Shown here piece after piece: positions 55,704 through 64,000 of a DNA stretch of 64,000 nt. The stretch is from positions 1 to 64,000 of the forward strand of contig JAUXSD010000084.1 in the NCBI GenBank assembly GCA_030681525.1, read 5' to 3'. The position numbers were made by a program, and so were the translations under genes. Position 1 is the first letter of the stretch. Each line of letters begins with the position of its first letter. The stretch comes from Solirubrobacteraceae bacterium (lineage in GTDB: Bacteria > Actinomycetota > Thermoleophilia > Solirubrobacterales > Solirubrobacteraceae). Below the pieces are notes generated by a model. It saw only the letters and a program-made list of their open reading frames with translations. It was not told the origin of the DNA and did not search any database.

Positions 55704-57089
55704 CTAGGGCCGCACCGTGACCGTCTGGTGCATCGTCACGGGGTGCAGGTCGCAGAACAGGTTGTACGTGCCCGGCGCCGTGAACGTCTGGGTGTAGCGG
55801 CCGCCGCGCCGCGTCAGCGGCGAGTCGACGGCGCGCGGGGCGTTCGCCGACAGCACGCTGTGCATATCGCGGTCGCGAAAGCGCCACGTCACGCGGCCGC
55901 CGCTCGGGATCGTCAGGTTCGACGGCTTGAACGCCGCGCGCTCGACGTCGACGCGCGCGTCCGCGCCGCCCTCGACGAGCGGGCCGCCCGCGAACGGGAT
56001 CTCGATCGGGTCACCGCCCGCGTCCAGGCGCGTCAGCGGGACCCCCATCGGCGCCACCGCGGCGCGCCCATCCGTGCGCGACCAGCGGATCCGGCCATCG
56101 GCCGGCAGCGGGTCGCAACCGCGTGGGGCATCAGCGTCCTTGGCGACGTAGACGTGGGTGATCGCCATCACCCGCGGGTGCGGCAGCTCGGCGTCGTAGC
56201 TGCCCGTCACGCGCAGGACCTCGCCGCGGCGGACGGGGATGCCCGTGGGCGACAGAAAGTAGCCGGTCGCGATCGGGCCGGGCTCGTGGAGCATCGGGCG
56301 GACGCGGTACACGGGGTCGTCGGGTCTTCCCCACAGCGGGCGGTGGTCGAGGATCGTGCGGTCATCGCAGCGCGGCTGGCTGACCGCGAGGCGCAGTGCG
56401 CCGCCGTGCAGGTGAGCGCCGGCGGCGACGATCCGGCCGCTCGTCGGGATCGTCCAGTCGTGGGAGCGCACGTCCGCCGATCCCGGCGCTCCGCCGCCGG
56501 GGACCGTGTAGCTCGACAGCGGATCGCAGCCGCTGGCCCGCAGCCACAGCGGCTTGACCGGCACGAGCCCGGGTGCGTCGGAGATGGTCACGGAGTACTC
56601 GAGAAAGGCCCTCAGCGGCCGGCTCGTGTGGCTCATGTACATCGCGACCGCGCGCCAGCGATCGTGTTCTCGGACCGGGTAGCCGTAGCCGGGCGGCAGG
56701 ATGAGCCGTTGCTGCTCCTCGCCGGTACCGAAGAAGGGCTCGCCGGGGCGGCCCGGGCACGCGTTGTTGCGCGGCGCGGCGCGCGGGCCGCTGTTGATGA
56801 ACACGACGTGGTGCAGCATGAGCCGCTTGATCGAGATCGGCCGGCCGCGAGCGTCGACCAGGCGCGTGCTCATGCGCACGATGAAGCCCGCTCGTCGCGG
56901 GGTGGGGACGACGCGCGACGGGAACTTCGTCTCGAAGCCGCCGAAGCTCATCGCCGCCGAGCGCAGCTTGTAGGTCCGCTCGGTCGCCGGCGCGGCCGCG
57001 GGCGCCGCGGCGAGCCCGAGCACGACGAGCGCGACGAGTCCCACCCCCCGTCGACGCGGCATCCCGGCGTGGCCCGAAGGCGGCTGCAC
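55704..57089 (-). CDS. Secreted SURNod19/PHM-like copper-domain protein with C-terminal cupredoxin domain
   Basis: LMLHHVVFINSG..., GAHLHGGALRL; C-terminal TFTAPGTYNLFCDLHPVTMHQTVTVRP type-1 copper motif. Confidence 0.7.
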   Translation of the reverse strand: MQPPSGHAGMPRRRGVGLVALVVLGLAAAPAAAPATERTYKLRSAAMSFGGFETKFPSRVVPTPRRAGFIVRMSTRLVDARGRPISIKRLMLHHVVFINSGPRAAPRNNACPGRPGEPFFGTGEEQQRLILPPGYGYPVREHDRWRAVAMYMSHTSRPLRAFLEYSVTISDAPGLVPVKPLWLRASGCDPLSSYTVPGGGAPGSADVRSHDWTIPTSGRIVAAGAHLHGGALRLAVSQPRCDDRTILDHRPLWGRPDDPVYRVRPMLHEPGPIATGYFLSPTGIPVRRGEVLRVTGSYDAELPHPRVMAITHVYVAKDADAPRGCDPLPADGRIRWSRTDGRAAVAPMGVPLTRLDAGGDPIEIPFAGGPLVEGGADARVDVERAAFKPSNLTIPSGGRVTWRFRDRDMHSVLSANAPRAVDSPLTRRGGRYTQTFTAPGTYNLFCDLHPVTMHQTVTVRP

Positions 57090-57229
57090 GATGCGTCAAG
57101 GCTAGGCCCTGGGCCCGACGCAGGTCGCGCACCGTTCGGCCCGCTCGTCGATGTCGATCCCCGTGGACGGCCGCTGTCAGCTGCGGCGGCGCGGCGGCGG
57201 GGTGAAGCCCGAACCCTAGAATCGCGGCC

Positions 57230-57631
57230 ATGCCGTTCACGCTCAAGAACCTCAGAGAGGATCTGGCGGACGTCGGGTCCAACTTCGACGGCGCGCCGGA
57301 CCTCGAGTTCCGTCTCGCGAGCAAGGCGCTCGAGCTCGAGCAGTCCGGCCTGAGCTACCAGCGCATCCCGCCCGACTACCGGTTCCCGTACGGCCACACG
57401 CACAAGGAGCAGGAGGAGGTGTTCGTGGTCGTGGGCGGGAGCGGGCGGATGAAGCTCGACGACGAGATCGTCGCGGTCGAGAGGTGGGACGTCGTGCGCG
57501 TGCCGCCCGGTACATGGCGAGGATACGAGGCCGGGCCGGAGGGGCTCGAGATCCTCGTCTTCGGCGCGCCCAGCCTCGGCGAGGACCCGCGGGGAGACGT
57601 GGAGGGTCGGCGCGACTGGTGGGCTGACTGA
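57230..57631 (+). CDS. Cupin domain protein
   Basis: YGHTHKEQEEVFVVVGGSGRMKLDDEIVAVERWDVVRVPPGTWRGYEAG. Confidence 0.88.
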   Translation: MPFTLKNLREDLADVGSNFDGAPDLEFRLASKALELEQSGLSYQRIPPDYRFPYGHTHKEQEEVFVVVGGSGRMKLDDEIVAVERWDVVRVPPGTWRGYEAGPEGLEILVFGAPSLGEDPRGDVEGRRDWWAD

Positions 57632-57645
57632 GCGTCGCACGTGCT

Positions 57646-59238
57646 ATGCACGCTGTGAACCACGGGCCGGACCGCGAGGGCTTGCATGAGCTTCACGAGT
57701 ACCTGCGGCCGCTTCGCCGACGGTGGCCGATCGTGCTGCTCGGGCTCCTGCTGGGGACTGCTCTGGGCGCGGGCGTGGCCGCGATCGTGCAGCCGACCTT
57801 CACGTCGACGACGTCCGTGGTGGTCACGCCGAACGTGCCGCAGAGGACCGACAGCAGCACCGGGCGGGTGCAGGGGGCGATCAACGTCGAGACGGAGGCC
57901 CAACTCGTCCGCTCGCATGAGGTCTTGACGCCGGCGCGCCGGCTGCTCGAGCTCAGCGAGCCACTGGGTGAGCTCAGGAGCCGGGTTGCGGTGTCGGCGC
58001 CGGCGAACACGACCGTGATGGACATCAGCTTCAGCGCGCGGTCGCCGAGAGCCGCGCAGGCCGGAGCGCGAGCCGTCGCCCGCGCGTACCTCGAGTACCG
58101 GCGGTCCGCGGGAGAGTTCTACGTGCGAGAGCAGGCCAGGATCGTCGACGCTCAGATCGCGTCACTACGACGCCAGGTCCGCGAGCAGGCTGCGATCGTC
58201 GCATCGCGGCGCGCGGGATCAGCGTCACGCGCGGTCGCCGAAGCGCAGCTCGATTCCTACACCGCGCAGCTGACCGCGCTCGCCACGTCGCAGACCGCCG
58301 CGACGCCGCCGGCCAGAGGGGGACGGGTCATCGCCGATGCAGCTCGGCCAGATGACGCCGGCCGCCCGCGCGCCGTGCTCGGGCTCGTCGGCGGCATGAT
58401 GCTGGGACTGCTCCTGGGGATCTCCGCAGCGCTCGTGCGGGAGCGCACCGACGGCCGCCTCCGCGATGTCGCCCCGTTCGACGAACGGGGCGTGCCGGTC
58501 GTTCTCTGGCCGGCCGACCACCGCACGGCGGCCGGGACGAACGGCGGACGCGCCGGCGGGCTGACGGCGTCCCAGCGGCTCTGCGACCTCGTGTTCGCGG
58601 CGTGCGGGACCACCCAGGGCACGATCGTCGTGGCCCCCCTCTCCGTGCAGCAGGTGGACATGGGCGTCGCGCGGGACCTCGCAGCGTCGATTGCGAGCTT
58701 CGGGCGCAGCTCCGCGCTCGTGCGCGCAGGCGGGCAGAGCGCACCAGATCCGGATCCCGTGCCTCCGGGCGCCGCCGCTGACGGCCGGCCGCTGCCGCCC
58801 GACCACCTTCACCCGGCGGTCGAGCCCCCGTCCTTCGTGGCAGAGCTGCTCGACGGGACCGACGCAGACGGCCTTGACGTCGTGACGCTCCAGCAGCGGC
58901 TCGACGCCCTGGAGCAGACCGCTGCCTTCCTCGTCATCGTCGCGCCGCCGGTCACCCACGAGCCGATCACGCAGACCCTCGCCGGCATGTGCGACGGCGT
59001 CGTCCTCGTCGCCCAGATCGGCGTGACGCACACAGATGACGTCGCGGATGCGCTGGGTCACCTGGACGCCGTGCGAGCCACGGTGCTGGGCGCCGTGGTC
59101 CTGCCACGCTCGCCGGTCGAGGGACGACGCCGGGGCCGTCCTCCGCCGCCTCCGGTCGCTGCGGAGCGAGCGGGCGACGAGCTGCTCGCGGCCGACGAGC
59201 CAGGCCACCGTGCGAGGCGGCGCACCGACCGATCGTGA
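57646..59238 (+). CDS. Wzz-type polysaccharide co-polymerase / chain length determinant protein
   Basis: LRRRWPIVLLGLLLGTALGAGVAAIVQPTFTSTTSVVVTP...; C-terminal TM and BY-kinase-like degenerate domain. Confidence 0.8.
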   Translation: MHAVNHGPDREGLHELHEYLRPLRRRWPIVLLGLLLGTALGAGVAAIVQPTFTSTTSVVVTPNVPQRTDSSTGRVQGAINVETEAQLVRSHEVLTPARRLLELSEPLGELRSRVAVSAPANTTVMDISFSARSPRAAQAGARAVARAYLEYRRSAGEFYVREQARIVDAQIASLRRQVREQAAIVASRRAGSASRAVAEAQLDSYTAQLTALATSQTAATPPARGGRVIADAARPDDAGRPRAVLGLVGGMMLGLLLGISAALVRERTDGRLRDVAPFDERGVPVVLWPADHRTAAGTNGGRAGGLTASQRLCDLVFAACGTTQGTIVVAPLSVQQVDMGVARDLAASIASFGRSSALVRAGGQSAPDPDPVPPGAAADGRPLPPDHLHPAVEPPSFVAELLDGTDADGLDVVTLQQRLDALEQTAAFLVIVAPPVTHEPITQTLAGMCDGVVLVAQIGVTHTDDVADALGHLDAVRATVLGAVVLPRSPVEGRRRGRPPPPPVAAERAGDELLAADEPGHRARRRTDRS

Positions 59239-60677
59239 GCCTGATCGCAGGCGGCGGACTCTCGACCGACCGACGACGGCAGGGCGCTCGGGCGGCCGGG
59301 CCTCGCCGCCCCCGGCGGCCCCCGCGGGGGTGGCCGCTCGTCGCCCTGCTGGGGCTCTACCCGCTCTGGTGGGCGCTCGGCCTCGGTGCTTTCGCGTTTC
59401 TGCTGGTCGCGTTGCCGATGGCGTGGCATCTCGTCCGCCACCGCCCGCTCAAGGTCCCCCCGGGCTTCGGCTTGTGGTTGCTGTTCTTGCTGTGGGCCGT
59501 GGTCAGCCTCGTGATGCTCCCGTTCGACCCTCCGGGCACGACGTCCGGCACGCCGTCCGGGCGCATGATCGGCATCGCCGTCACCCTGGGCGGCTACCTC
59601 GCCGCCACGATCGTTGTGCTCTACGTCGTGAACCTGCCGCATGAGCAGTTGTCACAGCAGCGCCTGCTGCGCCTGCTCAGCATCCTCTTCGCCGTCACGG
59701 TGGCGGGCGGACTGCTCGGCGTCGTCGCGCCGCGCTTCGAGTTCGTCGCGCCGCTGGAGCGGCTGTTGCCCGAGAGCGTCCGCGCCAACAGCTACACGCA
59801 GGCGCTCGTCCATCCGACGTCAGCGCAGATCCAGGACGTGCTCGGCTCTGAGTCGGCGCGGCCGGCGGCGCCGTTCGGCTACACGAACTTCTGGGGCAAC
59901 AACTTCTCGATCCTGCTCGTGTGGTTTCTGGCCTACATGTGGGCGGGCCGCTCCGCGCGGCGGCGCATCGTCGCGGTCGGGGTCGTGCTCGTGGCGCTCG
60001 TCCCCGTGGTGCACTCGCTGGACCGCGCGCTGTGGCTGGGGCTCGGCCTGTCGGCCGCATTCGTGATGGTGCGGCTTGCCCTGCGCGGCCGGTTGCGCAC
60101 CGCGCTCGTGGCGGCCGCGCTCGTCCCCCTCGGGACCCTCGCGTTCACGCTCACGCCGCTGCACGGCATCGTCCAGGCGCGTCTGGCGGATCCGGGCAGC
60201 ATCGGCCTGCGCAACTTCCTCAGCCGCGCCGCGCTCGACGGCGCCGCCCACTCGCCCGTCATCGGGTACGGCGCTACGCGCAAGGTGCTGGGCAGCCGCA
60301 CGTCGATCAGCGCCGGGCCGACCCCGAGCTGCCCGGGTTGCGGCCAGTTCAACGTCGGCAGCAACGGCCAGTTCTGGCTGATCGTCTTCGCGCACGGCTT
60401 CGTCGGGGCCGCGCTCTACGTCGCCTTCTTCGTGCGCGTCGCTTGGGCGTTCCGGCGAGAACGGAGGGTCACGGCCGGCGGCGGGGTTCTCGTGGTGCTG
60501 CTAAGCCTCTTCTACATGTTCTTCTACAGCGCCTTCCCGGTGGCGCTCACCCTCACGATGATCTCGATCGGACTGATGGCCCGCGACCGCGTCGAACAGC
60601 CCGACCGGTCGATCGGCCGCGCGCCGCCGCCCGCCGGGCGTTCGCCCGGCCGACCGGCGGTGGCCGTCGGCGCCTGA
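59235..60677 (+). CDS. O-antigen ligase/polymerase-like membrane protein
   Basis: Many TM segments; flanked by Wzz and glycosyltransferases; GTG overlap. Confidence 0.75.
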   Translation: MSLIAGGGLSTDRRRQGARAAGPRRPRRPPRGWPLVALLGLYPLWWALGLGAFAFLLVALPMAWHLVRHRPLKVPPGFGLWLLFLLWAVVSLVMLPFDPPGTTSGTPSGRMIGIAVTLGGYLAATIVVLYVVNLPHEQLSQQRLLRLLSILFAVTVAGGLLGVVAPRFEFVAPLERLLPESVRANSYTQALVHPTSAQIQDVLGSESARPAAPFGYTNFWGNNFSILLVWFLAYMWAGRSARRRIVAVGVVLVALVPVVHSLDRALWLGLGLSAAFVMVRLALRGRLRTALVAAALVPLGTLAFTLTPLHGIVQARLADPGSIGLRNFLSRAALDGAAHSPVIGYGATRKVLGSRTSISAGPTPSCPGCGQFNVGSNGQFWLIVFAHGFVGAALYVAFFVRVAWAFRRERRVTAGGGVLVVLLSLFYMFFYSAFPVALTLTMISIGLMARDRVEQPDRSIGRAPPPAGRSPGRPAVAVGA

Positions 60678-61577
60678 GGGAGGCGATGCGCAGGACGCAT
60701 CGTCTCCGTCCGAACGGCGGTCTGCGCTCGTTCGCCCCCTGCTGCGATGCGCGGCGGTCCGCATATCGGCGGCGCCCGCCCGTGGGGACCGGTGGCGGGC
60801 ACGGGCCGAGCGGAGCATCAGCGCGGCGGCATAGGAGAGCCCGTCGACAAGGTAGCGGCGAAAGAGCCGGATCGGCTCGCGCATCAGGCGGTGCAGCCAC
60901 TCCAGACCGTAGCGCTGCATCCACGCGGGCGCTCGTCTCAGGTGCCCGGCGGCGAACGGGATGGCGGCGCCGCAGCCGATGAACCACGCGCCCGGAAGCC
61001 CGCGTCGCAGCTCGCGGATGACGAGCTCCTGCCGCGGAAAGCCCAAGCCGCAGAAGATGATGTCGGGCGCCGCGGCGACGAGCTTGCGTCGTGCTCGGTC
61101 GAAGTGCTCAGGCTGGGCTTCGAACCCGAACGGCGGGCTGTCCGCGCCGGCGATGTGGAGTCGCGGGTTTCGCGCCACCAGCGCTCGCGCCGCCGCGTCC
61201 GCCACCCCCGGCACGCCGCCGAGAAGATAGATCGAGAGATCGTCGTCGGCAGCGGCGCTCAGCGTCCAGATCAGCGAAGCGCCCGTGACGCGTTCGGGCA
61301 GCGATCGGCCCGCGAGGCGCGCCGCCCACAGCACCGGCATGCCGTCGGCGACCACGAGCGTGGCCTGGCTCACCATGGCTCGCAGCGTCGAGTCGCGGCG
61401 CAGGCGGCGCAGGATGTCGAGGTTGACCGTGACCACCCACCCGCCGCGCCCGGCGCGTGCTTCGCCGACGATCGCGTCGACGACCTCCTGCTCGGTGCGG
61501 GCATCCAGCGGCACACCGTCCACCACGACCGTGCACGGGTCCACGACATCTGCCTCCCTCACGTTGCGACCATACAC
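60501..61577 (-). CDS. WecB/TagA/CpsF family glycosyltransferase
   Basis: VVTVNLDILRRLRRD, VVADGMPVLWAARLAG, IIFCGLGFPRQELVI. Confidence 0.92.
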   Translation of the reverse strand: MYGRNVREADVVDPCTVVVDGVPLDARTEQEVVDAIVGEARAGRGGWVVTVNLDILRRLRRDSTLRAMVSQATLVVADGMPVLWAARLAGRSLPERVTGASLIWTLSAAADDDLSIYLLGGVPGVADAAARALVARNPRLHIAGADSPPFGFEAQPEHFDRARRKLVAAAPDIIFCGLGFPRQELVIRELRRGLPGAWFIGCGAAIPFAAGHLRRAPAWMQRYGLEWLHRLMREPIRLFRRYLVDGLSYAAALMLRSARARHRSPRAGAADMRTAAHRSRGRTSADRRSDGDDASCASPPSGADGHRRSAGRTPGGRRRAADRPVGLFDAVAGHQSDRDHREGERHREGAVEEHVEEA

Positions 61578-61676
61578 CGCTCCCGCGACCCTCAGCGCGC
61601 GCGAGCATCACGACCGTCGGCGTCCGCCACCAGCTAGATTCGCGCGGACCACCACGGACCCGAGGCGCTGGCGTCA

Positions 61677-62630
61677 CTGACCCGAGTTATCTTCCTCGCA
61701 GGACTGGGCCGCAGCGGCACGACGCTGCTCGAGCGGGCTTTGGGCGAGCTCAGCGGCATCCGGGCACTCGGCGAGGTCGTGCACCTGTGGCAACGCGGGA
61801 TCGTCGACGACGAGCTCTGCGGCTGCGGCGAGCCGTTCTCGCGATGCGAGTTCTGGACGGGCGTCGGTCGGCGCGCCTTCGGTGGCTGGGACGCCGTCGA
61901 CGTGGCGGGGGTGGCGGCGGCGAGGCGCCGGGCCGATCGCCTGCGGAGCCTCCCGCAGATGGCGCTCGTCCGCCGTGGCAGCGATGTTCGTGCCGCCGCC
62001 GCCGTGCTGGCCGAGCATCACGCGCGCGTGTACGACGCGGTTGCCCGCTTGACCGGTGTGAGCACCGTCGTGGACTCGAGCAAACATCCCTCGCTCGCGT
62101 ACTGCCTGCGTGGCGACCATGCGATCGACCTCCGCGTCGTACACGTCGTCCGCGACAGCCGGGGCGTCGCCTACTCGTGGACGAAGAGCGTCGAGCGCCC
62201 GGAGACGACCGGCCGCGGGCCCGATGCGTGGATGACGCGGTATGCGCCCAGCCGCTCTGCCGTGCTGTGGTCGCTGCACAACACCTGCGTTCGGACGCTC
62301 GCGAGGCTCGGAACCCCGGTCATGCTCGTGCGTTATGAGTCCTTTCTCCGGGCTCCGGCGCAAACGCTCGTCGACGTGGCGCGGTTCGCGGGGCTGGCGG
62401 TGGACCCCGCCGAGTTGCGGTTCGTCGCGGACGGCCAGATCACGCTGACGCCGGCCCACAGCGCCGCCGGCAACCCGCTTCGGTTCAGGAGCGGCACCCT
62501 GCCGTTACGTCCCGATGACGCATGGCGGGCGCTGCTTCCGCGGCCTCAGCGGCTGACCGTCACCGCCCTCACCTACCCGCAGCTCCGGCGGTACGGCTAC
62601 GTGCGGAGCGCCGGGCGGGGGCAGCCCTGA
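61677..62630 (+). CDS. Sulfotransferase family protein (CTG start inferred)
   Basis: LTRVIFLAGLGRSGTTLLERALGEL (5'-PSB loop), VHVVRDSRGVAYSWTKS; the track start (61740) would delete the PAPS loop. Confidence 0.85.
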   Translation: MTRVIFLAGLGRSGTTLLERALGELSGIRALGEVVHLWQRGIVDDELCGCGEPFSRCEFWTGVGRRAFGGWDAVDVAGVAAARRRADRLRSLPQMALVRRGSDVRAAAAVLAEHHARVYDAVARLTGVSTVVDSSKHPSLAYCLRGDHAIDLRVVHVVRDSRGVAYSWTKSVERPETTGRGPDAWMTRYAPSRSAVLWSLHNTCVRTLARLGTPVMLVRYESFLRAPAQTLVDVARFAGLAVDPAELRFVADGQITLTPAHSAAGNPLRFRSGTLPLRPDDAWRALLPRPQRLTVTALTYPQLRRYGYVRSAGRGQP

Positions 62631-63541
62631 GCCCGCCGCCTCCCTGGCCCTCGGTCGGCGTCGTCGTGCCGACGCGAGGCCGGCCACGGCAGCTGCGCGC
62701 AGCGATCTCGTCGATCCTGGGCCAGGACTACCCCGGAAGCATCGAGGTGGTGATCGTCTTCGACGGCACGCAGCGCGACGCGTCGCTGGACGGCGAGCGC
62801 GTGCGAACGACGACGAATGCCCGGTCCGCCGGGCTCGCCGGGACCCGCAACACCGGCATCCTGGCGGTCGGGTCCGACCTCGTCGCGTTCTGCGACGACG
62901 ACGATCTGTGGCTTCCCGGAAAGCTGCGCGCGCAGGTGCAGCGCCTCGTTGCGGCGCCCGCCGCGGACTTCGCGACCTGCAGCGTCATCGTCGACTACGC
63001 CGGCCGGTCGACGGTCCGGCTGGCGGCCACCGATGTCGTCGCCCACCACCGGCTCGTGCGTTCGAGGATGGCGATGTTGCACTCGTCCACGTTCGTGATC
63101 CGCCGGTCCAGCCTGGTTGGCCGGCTCGGGCTCGTCGACGAGTCGATCCCCGGCAGCCAGTGCGAGGACTGGGATCTCCTGCTGCGCGCTTCGCGCGAGC
63201 GCGCGATCCTGCACGTCGACCGACCGCTCGTGCGCGTCTTGTGGAGCGATGCGTCGTACTTCGCGCGGGCCTGGGAATCGAAGGTCGCGTCCCTGCAATG
63301 GATGCTGGCGCGCCACCCCGACATCGCGGCCGACCGTGCGGGGTGCGCCCGCGTCCACGGGCAACTCGCGTTCGCGCACGCGGCTATGGGCGCCCGCCGC
63401 ACCGCGCTCGCGTGGGCGGGGCGCTCGCTCGCCCGCGCGCCCTGGGAGCCAAGGGCGCTGCTGGCGATGGCGGTTGCCGCCGGGCTGGCGGACAGCACGG
63501 CGGTCCTCGACGCACTGCACCGCCGCGGCCGCGGCATATGA
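62627..63541 (+). CDS. Glycosyltransferase family 2 (CTG start inferred)
   Basis: SVGVVVPTRGRPRQLRAAISSILGQDYPGSIEVVIVFDG, FCDDDDLWLPGKL. Confidence 0.85.
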   Translation: MSPPPPWPSVGVVVPTRGRPRQLRAAISSILGQDYPGSIEVVIVFDGTQRDASLDGERVRTTTNARSAGLAGTRNTGILAVGSDLVAFCDDDDLWLPGKLRAQVQRLVAAPAADFATCSVIVDYAGRSTVRLAATDVVAHHRLVRSRMAMLHSSTFVIRRSSLVGRLGLVDESIPGSQCEDWDLLLRASRERAILHVDRPLVRVLWSDASYFARAWESKVASLQWMLARHPDIAADRAGCARVHGQLAFAHAAMGARRTALAWAGRSLARAPWEPRALLAMAVAAGLADSTAVLDALHRRGRGI

Positions 63542-63652
63542 CGATCAGCTCGCTCGACGACGACGACGTCGGTGAATCGCGCTCGCTCCCTGCGCGGGTG
63601 CGAGTCCGGGGCTCCGCGAAGGGAACGGGTCCGGCTCGCCTACTCTCCCTGT

Positions 63653-64000
<348 letters not shown>

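Overview
High-GC actinobacterial chromosome segment, probably Thermoleophilia/Solirubrobacterales-like (inferred from GC content and gene content only). Most of the window is housekeeping or metabolic: nadB, HDAC-family hydrolase, murI-rph-rdgB-CDF transporter, HU, pyrF, D-Ala-D-Ala carboxypeptidase, pfkB kinase, nirBD, fused nitrate reductase, glnA plus a GlnR-like regulator, moeA, guaB3-guaA, rplM-rpsI-glmM, and glmS cut by the right edge. A hydantoinase-A gene is cut by the left edge. The main accessory system is a lasso-peptide-type RiPP locus at ~14868-21375: nucleotidyltransferase, HPr-kinase-like protein, PqqD/RRE, inverted transglutaminase-like B2 protease, sulfotransferase, short asparagine-synthetase-like cyclase, a 57-aa precursor absent from the ORF track (19428-19601), and an ABC exporter. 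The precursor leader fits YxxPx[L/V]xxxGxxxxxT exactly, but the predicted core starts with Lys and ends in Ser. Other signals: a tandem GlnR-type box upstream of nirB, a Zur-like palindrome upstream of a zinc-binding protein gene, hairpin/U-tract leaders just upstream of rplM and guaB3, helically phased GTGCTAGC repeats, widespread -10-like hexamers 6-10 nt before start codons (leaderless transcripts), several genes that appear to need CTG starts, and two phosphoribulokinase paralogs without RuBisCO in the window. A second accessory block (57646-63541) is an exopolysaccharide locus. Many long ORFs in the supplied track are antisense artefacts of high GC. All calls are by eye; no searches were run.
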